16,715 nt of DNA, from NCBI GenBank assembly GCA_035468355.1, contig DATITA010000019.1:1-16715 (forward strand), given 5' to 3'. The notes beneath the pieces were generated by a model that was given only the letters and a program-made list of their open reading frames with translations, searched no databases and was not told where the DNA came from. This DNA comes from DATKSS01 sp035468355. GTDB taxonomy: Bacteria > Chloroflexota > Dormibacteria > Dormibacterales > Dormibacteraceae. Of this stretch, positions 1 through 8,843 are shown piece after piece. Made by a program: the position numbers and the translations under genes. Each line of letters starts with the position of its first letter. The stretch's first letter is position 1.

Positions 1-298
1 CGACGGCCAGCCTCAACTTCAGGCGCAGGTCCTGGTCAACCTCGTGGACCATGGGCTGGAGCCCGCCGAAGCGGTGGCTCGGCCCAGGATCCGGATTCTT
101 GCGGACGGGGTGACGGTGTCGGTGGAGGCGGACTATCCGGGTGCCGCAGGCCTGTCGCATTCGTCATGGAAGGTGGAGCTGATGCCGGCCAGGCATCACC
201 AGTTCGGACATGCGCACGCGATCGTGATCGATGGGCCTGCCGCATGGCGCGCCGGCGCCGACCCGCGCTCGGACGGGAGCGTGGAATTCGCCTCCTGA
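1..298 (+). CDS. ggt: gamma-glutamyltransferase, C-terminal fragment
   Basis: Only the last 98 codons are in the window, read from base 2 to a TGA at 296-298; the start lies off the left edge. Gamma-glutamyltransferases cleave and transfer the gamma-glutamyl group of glutathione and related compounds. They are Ntn hydrolases, usually exported and self-cleaved into two subunits; the part seen here belongs to the small subunit. The visible signs are the DGQPQLQAQVLVNLVDHGLE segment followed by the EAVARPRI-type helix, then a GHAHAI segment and a closing DPRSDGS, which corresponds to the DPRGDG motif near the C-terminus of the family. The catalytic threonine is not in view, so activity cannot be judged. 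Its stop codon lies inside the candidate -35 box of rpsO. Confidence 0.85.
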   Translation, partial: DGQPQLQAQVLVNLVDHGLEPAEAVARPRIRILADGVTVSVEADYPGAAGLSHSSWKVELMPARHHQFGHAHAIVIDGPAAWRAGADPRSDGSVEFAS

Positions 299-325
299 CG
301 GCTCGAGCCGGTGCGCACGTATACT
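295..325 (+). promoter_or_regulatory. candidate rpsO promoter
   Basis: A -10-like TATACT sits at 320-325 and a -35-like CTGACG at 295-300, separated by 19 bases, which is longer than the usual 17. The TGA stop of the upstream gene (296-298) lies inside the -35 hexamer. Transcription would begin near 332 and leave only about 7 nt before the TTG start. It would then omit the AAGGT ribosome-binding-like sequence at 328-332. These two readings compete, so the exact start site is uncertain. Confidence 0.4.
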
Positions 326-338
326 TCAAGGTCGAGTT

Positions 339-608
339 TTGGCAGTAGAGACTGAAGTCAAAGGCAAGCTCATCGCGGAGCACAAACGCGCTGACAAGGA
401 CACGGGTTCGCCCGAGGTCCAGATTGCGCTTTTCACCGCCCGCATCAGGGAGCTGACCGAGCACCTCAAGACGCATGCCAAGGACCACCACTCACGCCGC
501 GGCCTGCTGCTCCTGGTAGGTAAGCAGCGGCGGCTGCTGAACTACCTGAGGGACACCGACATCGAGCGATATCGCGCGCTTGTCGCCAAGCTCGGGATCA
601 GGCGATAG
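339..608 (+). CDS. rpsO: 30S ribosomal protein S15
   Basis: S15 is a primary binder of 16S rRNA that helps nucleate the platform of the small ribosomal subunit. The protein is 89 aa, exactly the usual length. It carries the family signature DTGSPEVQIALFTARI, then LTEHLKTHAKDHHSRRGLL, LVGKQRRLLNYL and a final KLGIRR. I chose the TTG at 339 because it gives the family length and an N-terminus of MAVETEVKGKL. An AAGGT at 328-332 stands 6 nt upstream, and upstream in-frame sequence does not resemble S15. The open frame continues upstream only as a shadow of the preceding gene. It is followed by pnp, the common rpsO-pnp arrangement of many bacteria; a hairpin lies 9 nt after the stop. Confidence 0.97.
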   Translation: MAVETEVKGKLIAEHKRADKDTGSPEVQIALFTARIRELTEHLKTHAKDHHSRRGLLLLVGKQRRLLNYLRDTDIERYRALVAKLGIRR

Positions 609-617
609 TCCGACCAA

Positions 618-639
618 GCGCCGGGCGCCCGCCTGGCGC
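618..639 (+). terminator. hairpin after rpsO (attenuator or processing site)
   Basis: The arms GCGCCGGGC (618-626) and GCCTGGCGC (631-639) form a 9-bp stem with one G-T pair around a 4-base GCCC loop, 9 nt after the rpsO stop. No T-run follows, so it is not a classical intrinsic terminator. It could protect the rpsO 3' end, attenuate read-through into pnp, or be cut by RNase III, as is known between rpsO and pnp in E. coli. Confidence 0.45.
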
Positions 640-653
640 CCTCAAGTAAATCC

Positions 654-813
654 GGGAGGACCCCACGCTGGTAGCGCGGGTCAGCTCTTAGAAGCCCTCA
701 CCCAGGTCGTCGAGGTTGCGCAGGGCGCGCGCCGAGACGAGCACCCGGCGGCGGCTGCTAGGAACCTGGCCCAGGTCGCACCTCCGGGGGTCTCCTCCCA
801 CACATATGGAGGT
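654..813 (+). promoter_or_regulatory. structured pnp leader with sequesterable ribosome binding site
   Basis: The rpsO-pnp gap is 212 nt, long for this compact region. A long-range helix can form between 654-664 (GGGAGGACCCC) and 787-799. It pairs GGGAGGA (654-660) with TCCTCCC (793-799) and CCCC (661-664) with GGGG (787-790), leaving a 2-nt bulge at 791-792. The same CCTCC (794-798) can instead pair with GGAGG (808-812), the pnp ribosome binding site. ACCTCC (780-785) is a second perfect complement to GGAGGT (808-813). Inside the loop, ACCTGG (764-769) can pair with CCAGGT at either 702-707 or 771-776, part of a 9-base repeat CCCAGGTCG (701-709, 770-778). A local hairpin is also possible at 659-682. 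PNPase is autoregulated through its leader in E. coli, and an actino-pnp RNA motif has been described upstream of actinobacterial pnp genes. Whether this leader belongs to that motif is untested. Confidence 0.5.
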
Positions 814-820
814 ATCTGAC

Positions 821-3070
<2,250 letters not shown>

Positions 3071-3129
3071 TCGACCAAACGGGGTGTCTGCTGGAGCGGA
3101 CGTCCCCACGCGGCGGCTTTACGCACCTA

Positions 3130-3150
3130 CCCCGCGCTTCGTACGCGGGG
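3130..3150 (+). terminator. hairpin between pnp and dapB
   Basis: CCCCGCG (3130-3136) and CGCGGGG (3144-3150) form a perfect 7-bp stem with a 7-base loop, in the 105-nt pnp-dapB gap. There is no T-run after it, so termination would be weak or Rho-assisted. A competing pairing is available: GTCCCC (3102-3107) with GGGGAC (3147-3152), and an upstream stem joins GGGG (3081-3084) to CCCC (3104-3107). The dapB ribosome binding site GGGAGG (3162-3167) follows 11 nt later. In GC-rich DNA such runs pair by chance often, so a switch is only a possibility. Confidence 0.35.
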
Positions 3151-3175
3151 ACCCCAATGGTGGGAGGCAACCCTG

Positions 3176-3928
3176 ATGGCTGACGCCATCAGGGTTTGCG
3201 TGGCCGGCTACCGCGGCAAGGTCGGCTCGGTGCTCGTGCCCGGCCTTCAGGCCGAGTCGGACATCGAATACGTGGGTGGAATCGGGCGAGGCGATGACAT
3301 CGCGACCTTCCTCCGCCAGAAGAGACCGCGCGCTTTCGTCGACTTCACGCGGCCATCGGACGCTCTGCACAACACGCTCGCGGCGATCGCGGCGGGTGCG
3401 TCACCGGTGATCGGGACGACCGGCCTGACGGGGGACAACGTGGACAAGATCGAGACCGCTTGCAAGGAAAAGGGCCTGGGCGGCATCGTGGCGCCCAACT
3501 TCGCGATCGGCGCCGTCCTGATGATGCATCTGGCCGACATCGCCGCGCCCCATTTCGATGCCGCCGAGGTGATCGAGATGCATCACTCGGCGAAGCTCGA
3601 CGCGCCTTCGGGCACTGCGCTCGCCACGGCAAGGCGGCTTGCCGCGCGTCGCGGCAGCAGGCCGTTCAGCCACAAGGAGACGGAGAAGGAGGCTCTGCCC
3701 GGGACGCGGGGCGGGGAGGAGGGGCACATCGCGATTCACAGCGTTCGACTGCCCGGGCTGGTGGCGGACCAGGAGGTGATGTTCGGTCTGCCGGGGCAGA
3801 CGCTGACCATCACACATCGCACCACGAGCCGCGAGGCGTACGTGCCGGGAGTCCTGCTCGCGATCCGCAAAGTGACCGCGGAACAGCGCTTCTACAGGGC
3901 TCTCGACGAACTACTGGGCCTTCGCTAA
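3176..3928 (+). CDS. dapB: 4-hydroxy-tetrahydrodipicolinate reductase
   Basis: DapB reduces the DapA product with NAD(P)H to tetrahydrodipicolinate, on the way to meso-diaminopimelate and lysine. The protein is 250 aa. An N-terminal Rossmann fold carries GYRGKVG (11-17), a variant of the usual GAxGRMG dinucleotide-binding loop. APNFAIG lies at 106-112, and the substrate/catalytic motif EMHHSAKLDAPSGTA at 134-148 contains H136, H137 and K140. A C-terminal HRTTSREAYVPGVLLAIRKV segment is also typical. The ATG is preceded by GGGAGG (3162-3167) with 8-nt spacing. The stop codon TAA (3926-3928) forms the first half of the candidate -10 box of asd, only 9 nt before the asd start. Confidence 0.96.
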   Translation: MADAIRVCVAGYRGKVGSVLVPGLQAESDIEYVGGIGRGDDIATFLRQKRPRAFVDFTRPSDALHNTLAAIAAGASPVIGTTGLTGDNVDKIETACKEKGLGGIVAPNFAIGAVLMMHLADIAAPHFDAAEVIEMHHSAKLDAPSGTALATARRLAARRGSRPFSHKETEKEALPGTRGGEEGHIAIHSVRLPGLVADQEVMFGLPGQTLTITHRTTSREAYVPGVLLAIRKVTAEQRFYRALDELLGLR

Positions 3929-3931
3929 ACT
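3903..3931 (+). promoter_or_regulatory. candidate leaderless promoter of asd
   Basis: TCGACG (3903-3908) and TAAACT (3926-3931) are separated by exactly 17 nt, inside the end of dapB. Six bases after the -10 box comes the asd GTG (3938), so transcription would start at or beside the start codon. No purine-rich ribosome binding site precedes that GTG, which fits leaderless translation. The dapB TAA stop is the first three bases of the -10 hexamer. Confidence 0.55.
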
Positions 3932-3937
3932 GACCTC

Positions 3938-4966
3938 GTGCCCACCTCCAAGCGACTAAACGTCGCTGTCGTAGGCGCGACCGGGATGGTCGGGCAGGAG
4001 ATGCTGCGCGTGCTCGCCCAGCGGCACTTCCCTAGCGAGCACATCACCGCGCTCGCCTCGGAGAGGTCCGAGGGCATGACGGTCTCGTACAACGGGAGCT
4101 CGCTGAAGATCGAGCACCTACACGAGGGCGCATTCAAGGGCATCGACATCGCCCTGTTTGCGACGAGCGCCGACATCGCGTTGATGTACGGACCGGTCGC
4201 GGCCGAAGCCGGTGCGCTGGTCATCGACAACAGCTCGGCGTGGCGGATGAAGGAAAACGTCCCCCTGGTCGTCCCAGAGGTGAACGGCGATGACATCCGC
4301 GCCAACGAAGGGATCATCGCGAACCCCAACTGCTGCGCGATCCCGCTCACAGTCGTCCTCCATCCCTTGAGGAATGCGGTCGGCCTGGAGCGCGTCCTCG
4401 TCTCGACGTACCAATCCGCGTCCGGGGCGGGCAGAGCACTGGTGGAGGAGCTCGAGGAGCAGACGAGGGCGATCGCCGCCGGCACGGAGCCGCCGGTGGC
4501 CGCTTATCCCCATCAGCTCGCCTACAACGTGGTGCCCGGTGGATGGCGCCCGGAGCCGGACGGTTACAACGAAGAAGAGGTCAAGATCGTCAACGAGACC
4601 CGAAAGATCATGCACATGCCGAACCTGAGGATCACCGCGACGTGTGTTCGCGTTCCGGTGCCAGTCGGCCACGGCGAGTCGGTTTTCATCGAGACCACCA
4701 GGAAGCTGACGTCAGACGAGGCGCGCACGATCCTGGGCAGCGCGCCCGGCGTGATCGTCGAAGACGACCCGCACGCCAGGCTCTACCCGACGCCACATGG
4801 GGTGGCGGGCAAAGACGAGGTGTATGTTGGCCGCATCCGCAACGACGCCTCGACCGTCAACGGCCTGGTGCTCTGGCTGGTGTCCGACAACCTGCGCAAG
4901 GGCGCCGCCCTCAACGCGGTCCAGATCGCTGAGCAAGCCATCGAAATGGGAGTAGTCGTGAAGTGA
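3938..4966 (+). CDS. asd: aspartate-semialdehyde dehydrogenase
   Basis: Asd reduces beta-aspartyl phosphate to aspartate semialdehyde with NADPH, the branch point to lysine/diaminopimelate, threonine and methionine. The protein is 342 aa, normal for the family. It starts with a Rossmann motif VVGATGMVGQ (11-20). The catalytic cysteine is C132 in NPNCCAIP; most relatives have NPNCST, so the second Cys is a small variation. SASGAG lies at 160-165, and the conserved RVPVPVGHGESV segment (238-249) carries R238 and the general-base H245. The GTG start gives MPTSKRLNVAVVGATG with the usual short lead-in, and no ribosome binding site is visible. The stop overlaps the dapA start (GTGA, 4963-4966), indicating translational coupling of two consecutive pathway steps. 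Confidence 0.96.
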   Translation: MPTSKRLNVAVVGATGMVGQEMLRVLAQRHFPSEHITALASERSEGMTVSYNGSSLKIEHLHEGAFKGIDIALFATSADIALMYGPVAAEAGALVIDNSSAWRMKENVPLVVPEVNGDDIRANEGIIANPNCCAIPLTVVLHPLRNAVGLERVLVSTYQSASGAGRALVEELEEQTRAIAAGTEPPVAAYPHQLAYNVVPGGWRPEPDGYNEEEVKIVNETRKIMHMPNLRITATCVRVPVPVGHGESVFIETTRKLTSDEARTILGSAPGVIVEDDPHARLYPTPHGVAGKDEVYVGRIRNDASTVNGLVLWLVSDNLRKGAALNAVQIAEQAIEMGVVVK

Positions 4967-5871
4967 ACGCTGACCTGGGACGGCTTCTGACCGCGATGAT
5001 CACGCCTTTCAAGGCCGACGGGTCGGTCGACCTCGACGCCGCTGAGAAGCTTGCGTCGCAGCTCGTCGCGGACGGTTCCGACGGCGTGATCGTGTCCGGT
5101 ACCACGGGCGAGTCGCCCACACTCGACGACGATGAGAAGATCGAGCTGCTCCGCGTGGTCAGGAATGCGATCCCCGGCAAGACCGTGGTCGCCGGGACGG
5201 GGAGCAACGCCACCCACCATTCGGTCAAGCTCTCGGAGCGGGCGATGAGAGCGGGCGCCGACGCGCTGCTCGCGGTCGTGCCTTACTACAACAAGCCTCC
5301 GCAGGACGGAATCTACCTGCATTTCAAAGCCATCTCGGAGGTGGGCCCGACGATCATGTACAACATCCAGGGCCGCACCGCGGTCAACATGACCGCCGCC
5401 ACGACGCTGAGGTGCGCCGAGCTGCCCGGGATCGTCGGAGTCAAGGAGGCCAGCGGCGACCTGGACCAGATCGGGTTCGTCTGCGCGGGCAAGCAGTCCG
5501 ATTTCAAGGTCTGGAGCGGGGACGACAGCTGGACTTTGGCGGTGCTGGCGGCGGGCGGTTACGGTGTGATCTGCGTTGTGTCGCATCTCGCCGGCCGCTC
5601 GATGAAGCGGTTGATCGACGCCTACGGCAAGGGGGACGTCGAAACGGCTCGCGCCATCCACCTCGGGCTGCTGCCGGTGATCAAGACGTTGATGACGACG
5701 GCTGCCAACCCGGTGCCGGTCAAGTCCGTCCTCAATGCGATGGGATTCCCGGCCGGCCCCTTCCGCCTACCGCTGGTCCCCCTCACCCCAGACCAGCTGA
5801 AGTCGGTGATGAAGACCGTTCATGACGCGGGCGAGCTGATCACCTTCAAGCCGGGAGTCAAAGTCGCTTAG
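4963..5871 (+). CDS. dapA: 4-hydroxy-tetrahydrodipicolinate synthase
   Basis: DapA condenses pyruvate with aspartate semialdehyde, the product of the gene just upstream, to start diaminopimelate synthesis. The 302-aa (beta/alpha)8 barrel shows the whole active site. GTTGE is at 46-50 (T47, T48), Y109 is in PYYNKP, Y133 is in MYNIQGRT, R138 follows, and the Schiff-base lysine K161 is in GVKEASGD. NIQGRT replaces the more common NVPGRT, and GVICVVSH replaces the usual GVISV(T/A)SN. The GTG start overlaps the asd TGA by GTGA, and GGGAG lies about 10 nt upstream. Seven bases separate its stop from the next start, so the transcript probably continues into the uracil-DNA glycosylase gene. Confidence 0.97.
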   Translation: MNADLGRLLTAMITPFKADGSVDLDAAEKLASQLVADGSDGVIVSGTTGESPTLDDDEKIELLRVVRNAIPGKTVVAGTGSNATHHSVKLSERAMRAGADALLAVVPYYNKPPQDGIYLHFKAISEVGPTIMYNIQGRTAVNMTAATTLRCAELPGIVGVKEASGDLDQIGFVCAGKQSDFKVWSGDDSWTLAVLAAGGYGVICVVSHLAGRSMKRLIDAYGKGDVETARAIHLGLLPVIKTLMTTAANPVPVKSVLNAMGFPAGPFRLPLVPLTPDQLKSVMKTVHDAGELITFKPGVKVA

Positions 5872-5878
5872 CACCTCG

Positions 5879-6496
5879 GTGGAGCTGAACCAGCTCCACG
5901 ACACGATCCGCTCCTGCAAGAACTGCGGGCTTCATGCGACGCGAACCCAGGCCGTGCCTGGCACCGGCCCCTGCCCGGCCGACGTGATGATCGTCGGAGA
6001 AGCGCCGGGGTTCAACGAGGACCGCCAGGGCGAGCCGTTCGTCGGAGCCGCCGGCAAGCTGCTCGACACCCTGCTCGAGCGCATCTCGCTCAGCCGGTCC
6101 CAGGTTTTCATCACCAACGTCCTGAAGTGCCGTCCGCCCATGAACCGCGACCCCATGCCCAACGAGGCCGAGGCTTGCTCGCCGTACCTTGCGCGCCAGC
6201 TCGAGCTGATCAAGCCGAAGGTCGTGCTCATCCTCGGTCGCCATGCACTCGAGCGCCTCATGCCGGGCCAGGGCTCCATATCTCGCGTGCACGGCAGCCT
6301 GATCAAGCGCGGTGACGTCGCCTATGTGCCGCTGTACCACCCAGCCGCGGCTCTCCACAACGGCTCGCTCGTCGCGGACCTCGAGCACGACTTCGACCTG
6401 GTCAAGCAGTACCTCGACAAGCTGCTCGCGCCGCCGCTGCCGCCTATGCCTGTCCCCGTCCCGAAGCAGGAACCGGAGCAGCTCCAACTGTTGTGA
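5879..6496 (+). CDS. udg: uracil-DNA glycosylase, family 4 (4Fe-4S)
   Basis: Family 4 enzymes remove uracil from DNA and start base excision repair of deaminated cytosine. The 205-aa protein has the four iron-sulphur cysteines in family spacing: C13 and C16 at the N-terminus, then C84 and C100. Motif GEAPG (40-44) is followed by EDRQGEPFVGAAGKLL, then VFITNVLKCRPP, and the second catalytic motif HPAAAL is at 154-159. After residue 183 comes a proline-rich tail ending in QLQLL (201-205), which resembles the QL(S/D)LF sliding-clamp-binding peptide. The GTG start gives the expected short lead to C13. No strong ribosome binding site is visible, so expression is probably coupled to dapA. The stop overlaps the RNase J start (GTGA, 6493-6496). 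Confidence 0.93.
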   Translation: MELNQLHDTIRSCKNCGLHATRTQAVPGTGPCPADVMIVGEAPGFNEDRQGEPFVGAAGKLLDTLLERISLSRSQVFITNVLKCRPPMNRDPMPNEAEACSPYLARQLELIKPKVVLILGRHALERLMPGQGSISRVHGSLIKRGDVAYVPLYHPAAALHNGSLVADLEHDFDLVKQYLDKLLAPPLPPMPVPVPKQEPEQLQLL

Positions 6497-8148
6497 GCTC
6501 ACGACTCAAGTACATCCCTCTGGGCGGCCTCGGCGAAGTCGGGATCAACATGTGGGCGCTCGAGTGGGAGAACAAGGTCCTGGTCGTCGACGCGGGTTTG
6601 ATGTTCCCGCAAGAGGACATGCTCGGCATCGATCTCGTCCTCCCGGACATCTCGTACCTGATGCGCAAGGACCGCGAGGTGCTTGGCATCTTCCTCACCC
6701 ACGGTCACGAGGACCACATCGGCGGCCTGCCTTACGTGTTAAAGAAGCTCAACGTCCCGGTCTACGGAACCCGGCTGACCCTTGGCCTCGTCAAGCCGAA
6801 GTTGAAGGAGCATCGGATCCTGCGCGAGTCGGACCTGCGCGAAGTGCGAGTCGGGGACTCGGTGCAGTTCGGACCGTTTCGCGTCGAGACGGTGGCCGTC
6901 TGCCATTCGATTCCCGACGCAGTTGCGCTTTCCATCGAGACGCCCGTGGGCCGCGTCGTCTACACGAGCGACTTCAAGCTCGACTCGGCGCCCCCCGACG
7001 GGCATCCCACCGACATGGCGCGCTTCAGGCAGCTTGGCGACGAAGGCGTCCTCTTGCTGTTGAGCGACTCCACCAACGCCGAGCGGGCAGGGCGGTCCGG
7101 CAGCGAGCGTGACCTTCACGGCCCATTCGAACGGATCTTCGGGGAGGCCCCCGGGCGGATCGTCGTGGCCAACTTCGCCTCCAACATCCACCGCATCCAG
7201 CACCTCGTTCGCATGGCGACGCAGTTCGGACGCCGAGTCGCGGTGGTGGGCCGAAGCCTCGAGACCAACTTCAAGACATCGCGCGAGCTCGGCTTTCTCA
7301 AGGTGCCCGAAGGACTTACGGTGGCGCCTGGGGAGATCGGCCGGGTGCCGCCGTCGAAGCTGCTCCTGCTCACCGCCGGCAGCCAGGGCGAGCCGATGTC
7401 GGCCCTCGCGCGCTTCGCCGCCCAGCGCCACCCCCTCGTCAACGTCCTGAAGACCGATTGGGTGGTCATCTCGGCGCGACCCATCCCGGGCAACGAGCGG
7501 ATGGTCCATCAGACCGTCAACAACCTCTACCGGCATGGGGCGCATGTCTTTTACTCGGAGGTCGGCAATGTGCACGTCACGGGGCATGCGCAGCGCGACG
7601 AGCTGACGGAGATGCTCGACGCCGTCCGGCCCAAGTTCTTCATCCCGGTGCATGGCGAGTATCGGCAACTGCTCCTGCACTCGGAGATCGCGCGCGCAGC
7701 AGGTCTGACCGAGGACCGCATCGCCGTCGTCGAGGATGGGCAGACGGTAGAGCTGGATGCCGGCTCGATGCGCGCCGGCGAGAAGATCGGTACGGGCCTC
7801 GTCTACGTGGACGGGCTTGGTGTGGGCGACGTCGAGCAGGTGGTGCTGCGTGACCGCCGGCACCTGGCAGAGGACGGGATCCTGGTCGTGACCTTGACTC
7901 TTGACCGCGACACCGGTGTGGTGCGGGCCGGTCCTGACCTCATCTCACGAGGCGTGATCGAACCGGAGCTGTCGACCAGGCTCATGGCGGATGCCCGCGC
8001 GGCGGCGATGCAGAGCATCTCTCGCTTCTCAAGCAGCCGGGCGGACCTGAACCTGCTACAGGAGATGATCCACGACGCCGTCTCGAAGACGGTCTACAAA
8101 CAAACCCGCCGCCGCCCTATGGTGATCCCCGTCGTGACCGAGATATGA
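6493..8148 (+). CDS. rnj: ribonuclease J
   Basis: RNase J is a metallo-beta-lactamase/beta-CASP nuclease with endonuclease and 5'-3' exonuclease activity in mRNA decay and rRNA maturation. The protein is 551 aa, close to the 555 aa of B. subtilis RNase J1/J2. Metal ligands are seen in HGHEDH (70-75), H138 in CHSIPDA and D160 in YTSDFK. Beta-CASP features follow: a SDSTNAERAG stretch, TAGSQGEP, SARPIPGNE, the HVTGHAQRDEL loop and PVHGEYRQL. A C-terminal dimerisation region ends in the basic segment TRRRPMVIPVV. The GTG start overlaps the glycosylase stop, consistent with the dapA-rnj proximity known from Actinobacteria and Bacillus. PNPase and RNase Y are also encoded in this window. Confidence 0.96.
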   Translation: MSSRLKYIPLGGLGEVGINMWALEWENKVLVVDAGLMFPQEDMLGIDLVLPDISYLMRKDREVLGIFLTHGHEDHIGGLPYVLKKLNVPVYGTRLTLGLVKPKLKEHRILRESDLREVRVGDSVQFGPFRVETVAVCHSIPDAVALSIETPVGRVVYTSDFKLDSAPPDGHPTDMARFRQLGDEGVLLLLSDSTNAERAGRSGSERDLHGPFERIFGEAPGRIVVANFASNIHRIQHLVRMATQFGRRVAVVGRSLETNFKTSRELGFLKVPEGLTVAPGEIGRVPPSKLLLLTAGSQGEPMSALARFAAQRHPLVNVLKTDWVVISARPIPGNERMVHQTVNNLYRHGAHVFYSEVGNVHVTGHAQRDELTEMLDAVRPKFFIPVHGEYRQLLLHSEIARAAGLTEDRIAVVEDGQTVELDAGSMRAGEKIGTGLVYVDGLGVGDVEQVVLRDRRHLAEDGILVVTLTLDRDTGVVRAGPDLISRGVIEPELSTRLMADARAAAMQSISRFSSSRADLNLLQEMIHDAVSKTVYKQTRRRPMVIPVVTEI

Positions 8149-8152
8149 CCGA

Positions 8153-8455
8153 GTGAAGCTGCCGCCGCTCGCGCTGGTGGCGCCGAGCCTTTGCCCGCGC
8201 TGCGACCAGCCCGCCATGGTGCTCGACCATTCGGGTGACGAGGCCCGCTGCGCCCACTGCAGCCTGCAGCTGCACCAGTGCGGCAACTGCCGCGGCGTGG
8301 CGGGTCCGTTCGACCGCTTCTGCGGCTTCTGCGGTCACGAGATGGTGCGTGGCGACGCGCGACCGGTGTGGTGGCGGCTGTGGTTCCTCGCCGCGCTCGT
8401 TCCTCTCGCCGCGGGCCTCATCTACGGAATCGCCCAGGCACAGGTCCACAAGTAG
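8153..8455 (+). CDS. small membrane protein with two zinc ribbons
   Basis: I do not recognise a named family. The 100-aa protein has four CxxC pairs: CPRC (14-17), CAHC (33-36), CGNC (43-46) and CGFC (57-60). They suggest two consecutive zinc ribbons. A single hydrophobic segment (about 73-95, WWRLWFLAALVPLAAGLIYG) would then anchor the protein, leaving the ribbons in the cytoplasm. The GTG at 8153 lies 4 nt after the RNase J stop, so it is probably the last gene of the dapA-udg-rnj transcript. The nearby ATG at 8145 reads only three codons before a stop and is not usable. Such ribbons commonly serve protein-protein or nucleic acid contacts; no reaction can be inferred. Confidence 0.75.
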   Translation: MKLPPLALVAPSLCPRCDQPAMVLDHSGDEARCAHCSLQLHQCGNCRGVAGPFDRFCGFCGHEMVRGDARPVWWRLWFLAALVPLAAGLIYGIAQAQVHK

Positions 8456-8486
8456 AGGCCGAAGGGCTCCCAGACCTTCACATCTA

Positions 8487-8530
8487 TCCGGCCGCTTCGC
8501 GCCGGACATCTTCCCCGCGGAGCGGGGAAG
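8487..8530. terminator. two hairpins between convergent zinc-ribbon genes
   Basis: The 79-nt gap between convergent stops (8455 on +, 8535 on -) holds two inverted repeats. TCCGGC (8487-8492) pairs with GCCGGA (8501-8506). CTTCCCCGC (8510-8518) pairs perfectly with GCGGGGAAG (8522-8530) around a 3-base loop. The second starts 4 nt after the minus-strand stop. Neither side has a long T-run, but their position between converging genes fits a bidirectional terminator. Confidence 0.6.
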
Positions 8531-8534
8531 TGGC

Positions 8535-8837
8535 TTATGTGGGTCGATGCAGTCGCTGGCCGCACTCGACGCAGAAGCTGTGCCGGCCGAGGTTGTGATG
8601 ACCGCAGGATGAGCAGACCAGCCGCCTTGGCGGGTCTGCCTGCAGCCAGCGCTCGTTCTCGCGCCGATACCAGATCCCGTCCTCGGGACCGAGCATCCAC
8701 CGCCGCCCTTCGCTGTCGAGGACCGCGAGGTCACGCACCGCGAGCCTGAACGCGCGCGGCGGCATCGCGCCGGACCGGCGCTCGTCGACCAGGGATTTGT
8801 ACCTGACCTCGGCTTCTGAAAACGGATCGACGGCCAC
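8535..8837 (-). CDS. zinc-ribbon protein with N-terminal W-rich module
   Basis: This is the only minus-strand gene I accept. Starting at GTG 8837 it is 100 aa and stops at TAA (8537-8535). Residues 8-36 look helical (EAEVRYKSLVDERRSGAMPP). The stretch 41-70 then has a pattern of Gly-Arg-Trp, GPEDGIWYRR and NERWLQADPP. From memory this resembles a short module common in Chloroflexota proteins that carry zinc ribbons or FHA domains. A C-terminal ribbon has CSSC (75-78) and CVEC (89-92). The frame extends upstream to 8951, but that part runs into the ftsK promoter and start. The GTG has TACTCT exactly 6 nt upstream and no ribosome binding site, which supports a leaderless start. The function is unknown; a cytoplasmic protein-binding role is only a guess. 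Confidence 0.65.
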   Translation of the reverse strand: MAVDPFSEAEVRYKSLVDERRSGAMPPRAFRLAVRDLAVLDSEGRRWMLGPEDGIWYRRENERWLQADPPRRLVCSSCGHHNLGRHSFCVECGQRLHRPT

Positions 8838-8843
8838 GGGGAG

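Noticed and set aside
668..691. Seven-codon leader peptide from a CTG after GGGAGGA (654-660)
   Set aside because: The CTG start is improbable and the purine run is better used in the long-range helix; no run of regulatory codons is present.
688..780. Minus-strand reading with a tidy C-terminus (RVLVSARALRNLDDLGEGF) suggesting a gene remnant
   Set aside because: No family is recognised, there is no start region of its own, and it runs antisense into pnp.
580..819. 79-codon frame between rpsO and pnp
   Set aside because: It begins inside rpsO, shows no recognisable motif, and the region is better explained as structured leader RNA.
806..820. ATG at 806 as the pnp start
   Set aside because: It overlaps GGAGG (808-812), which is ideally placed for GTG 821. 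PNPase similarity begins after 821.
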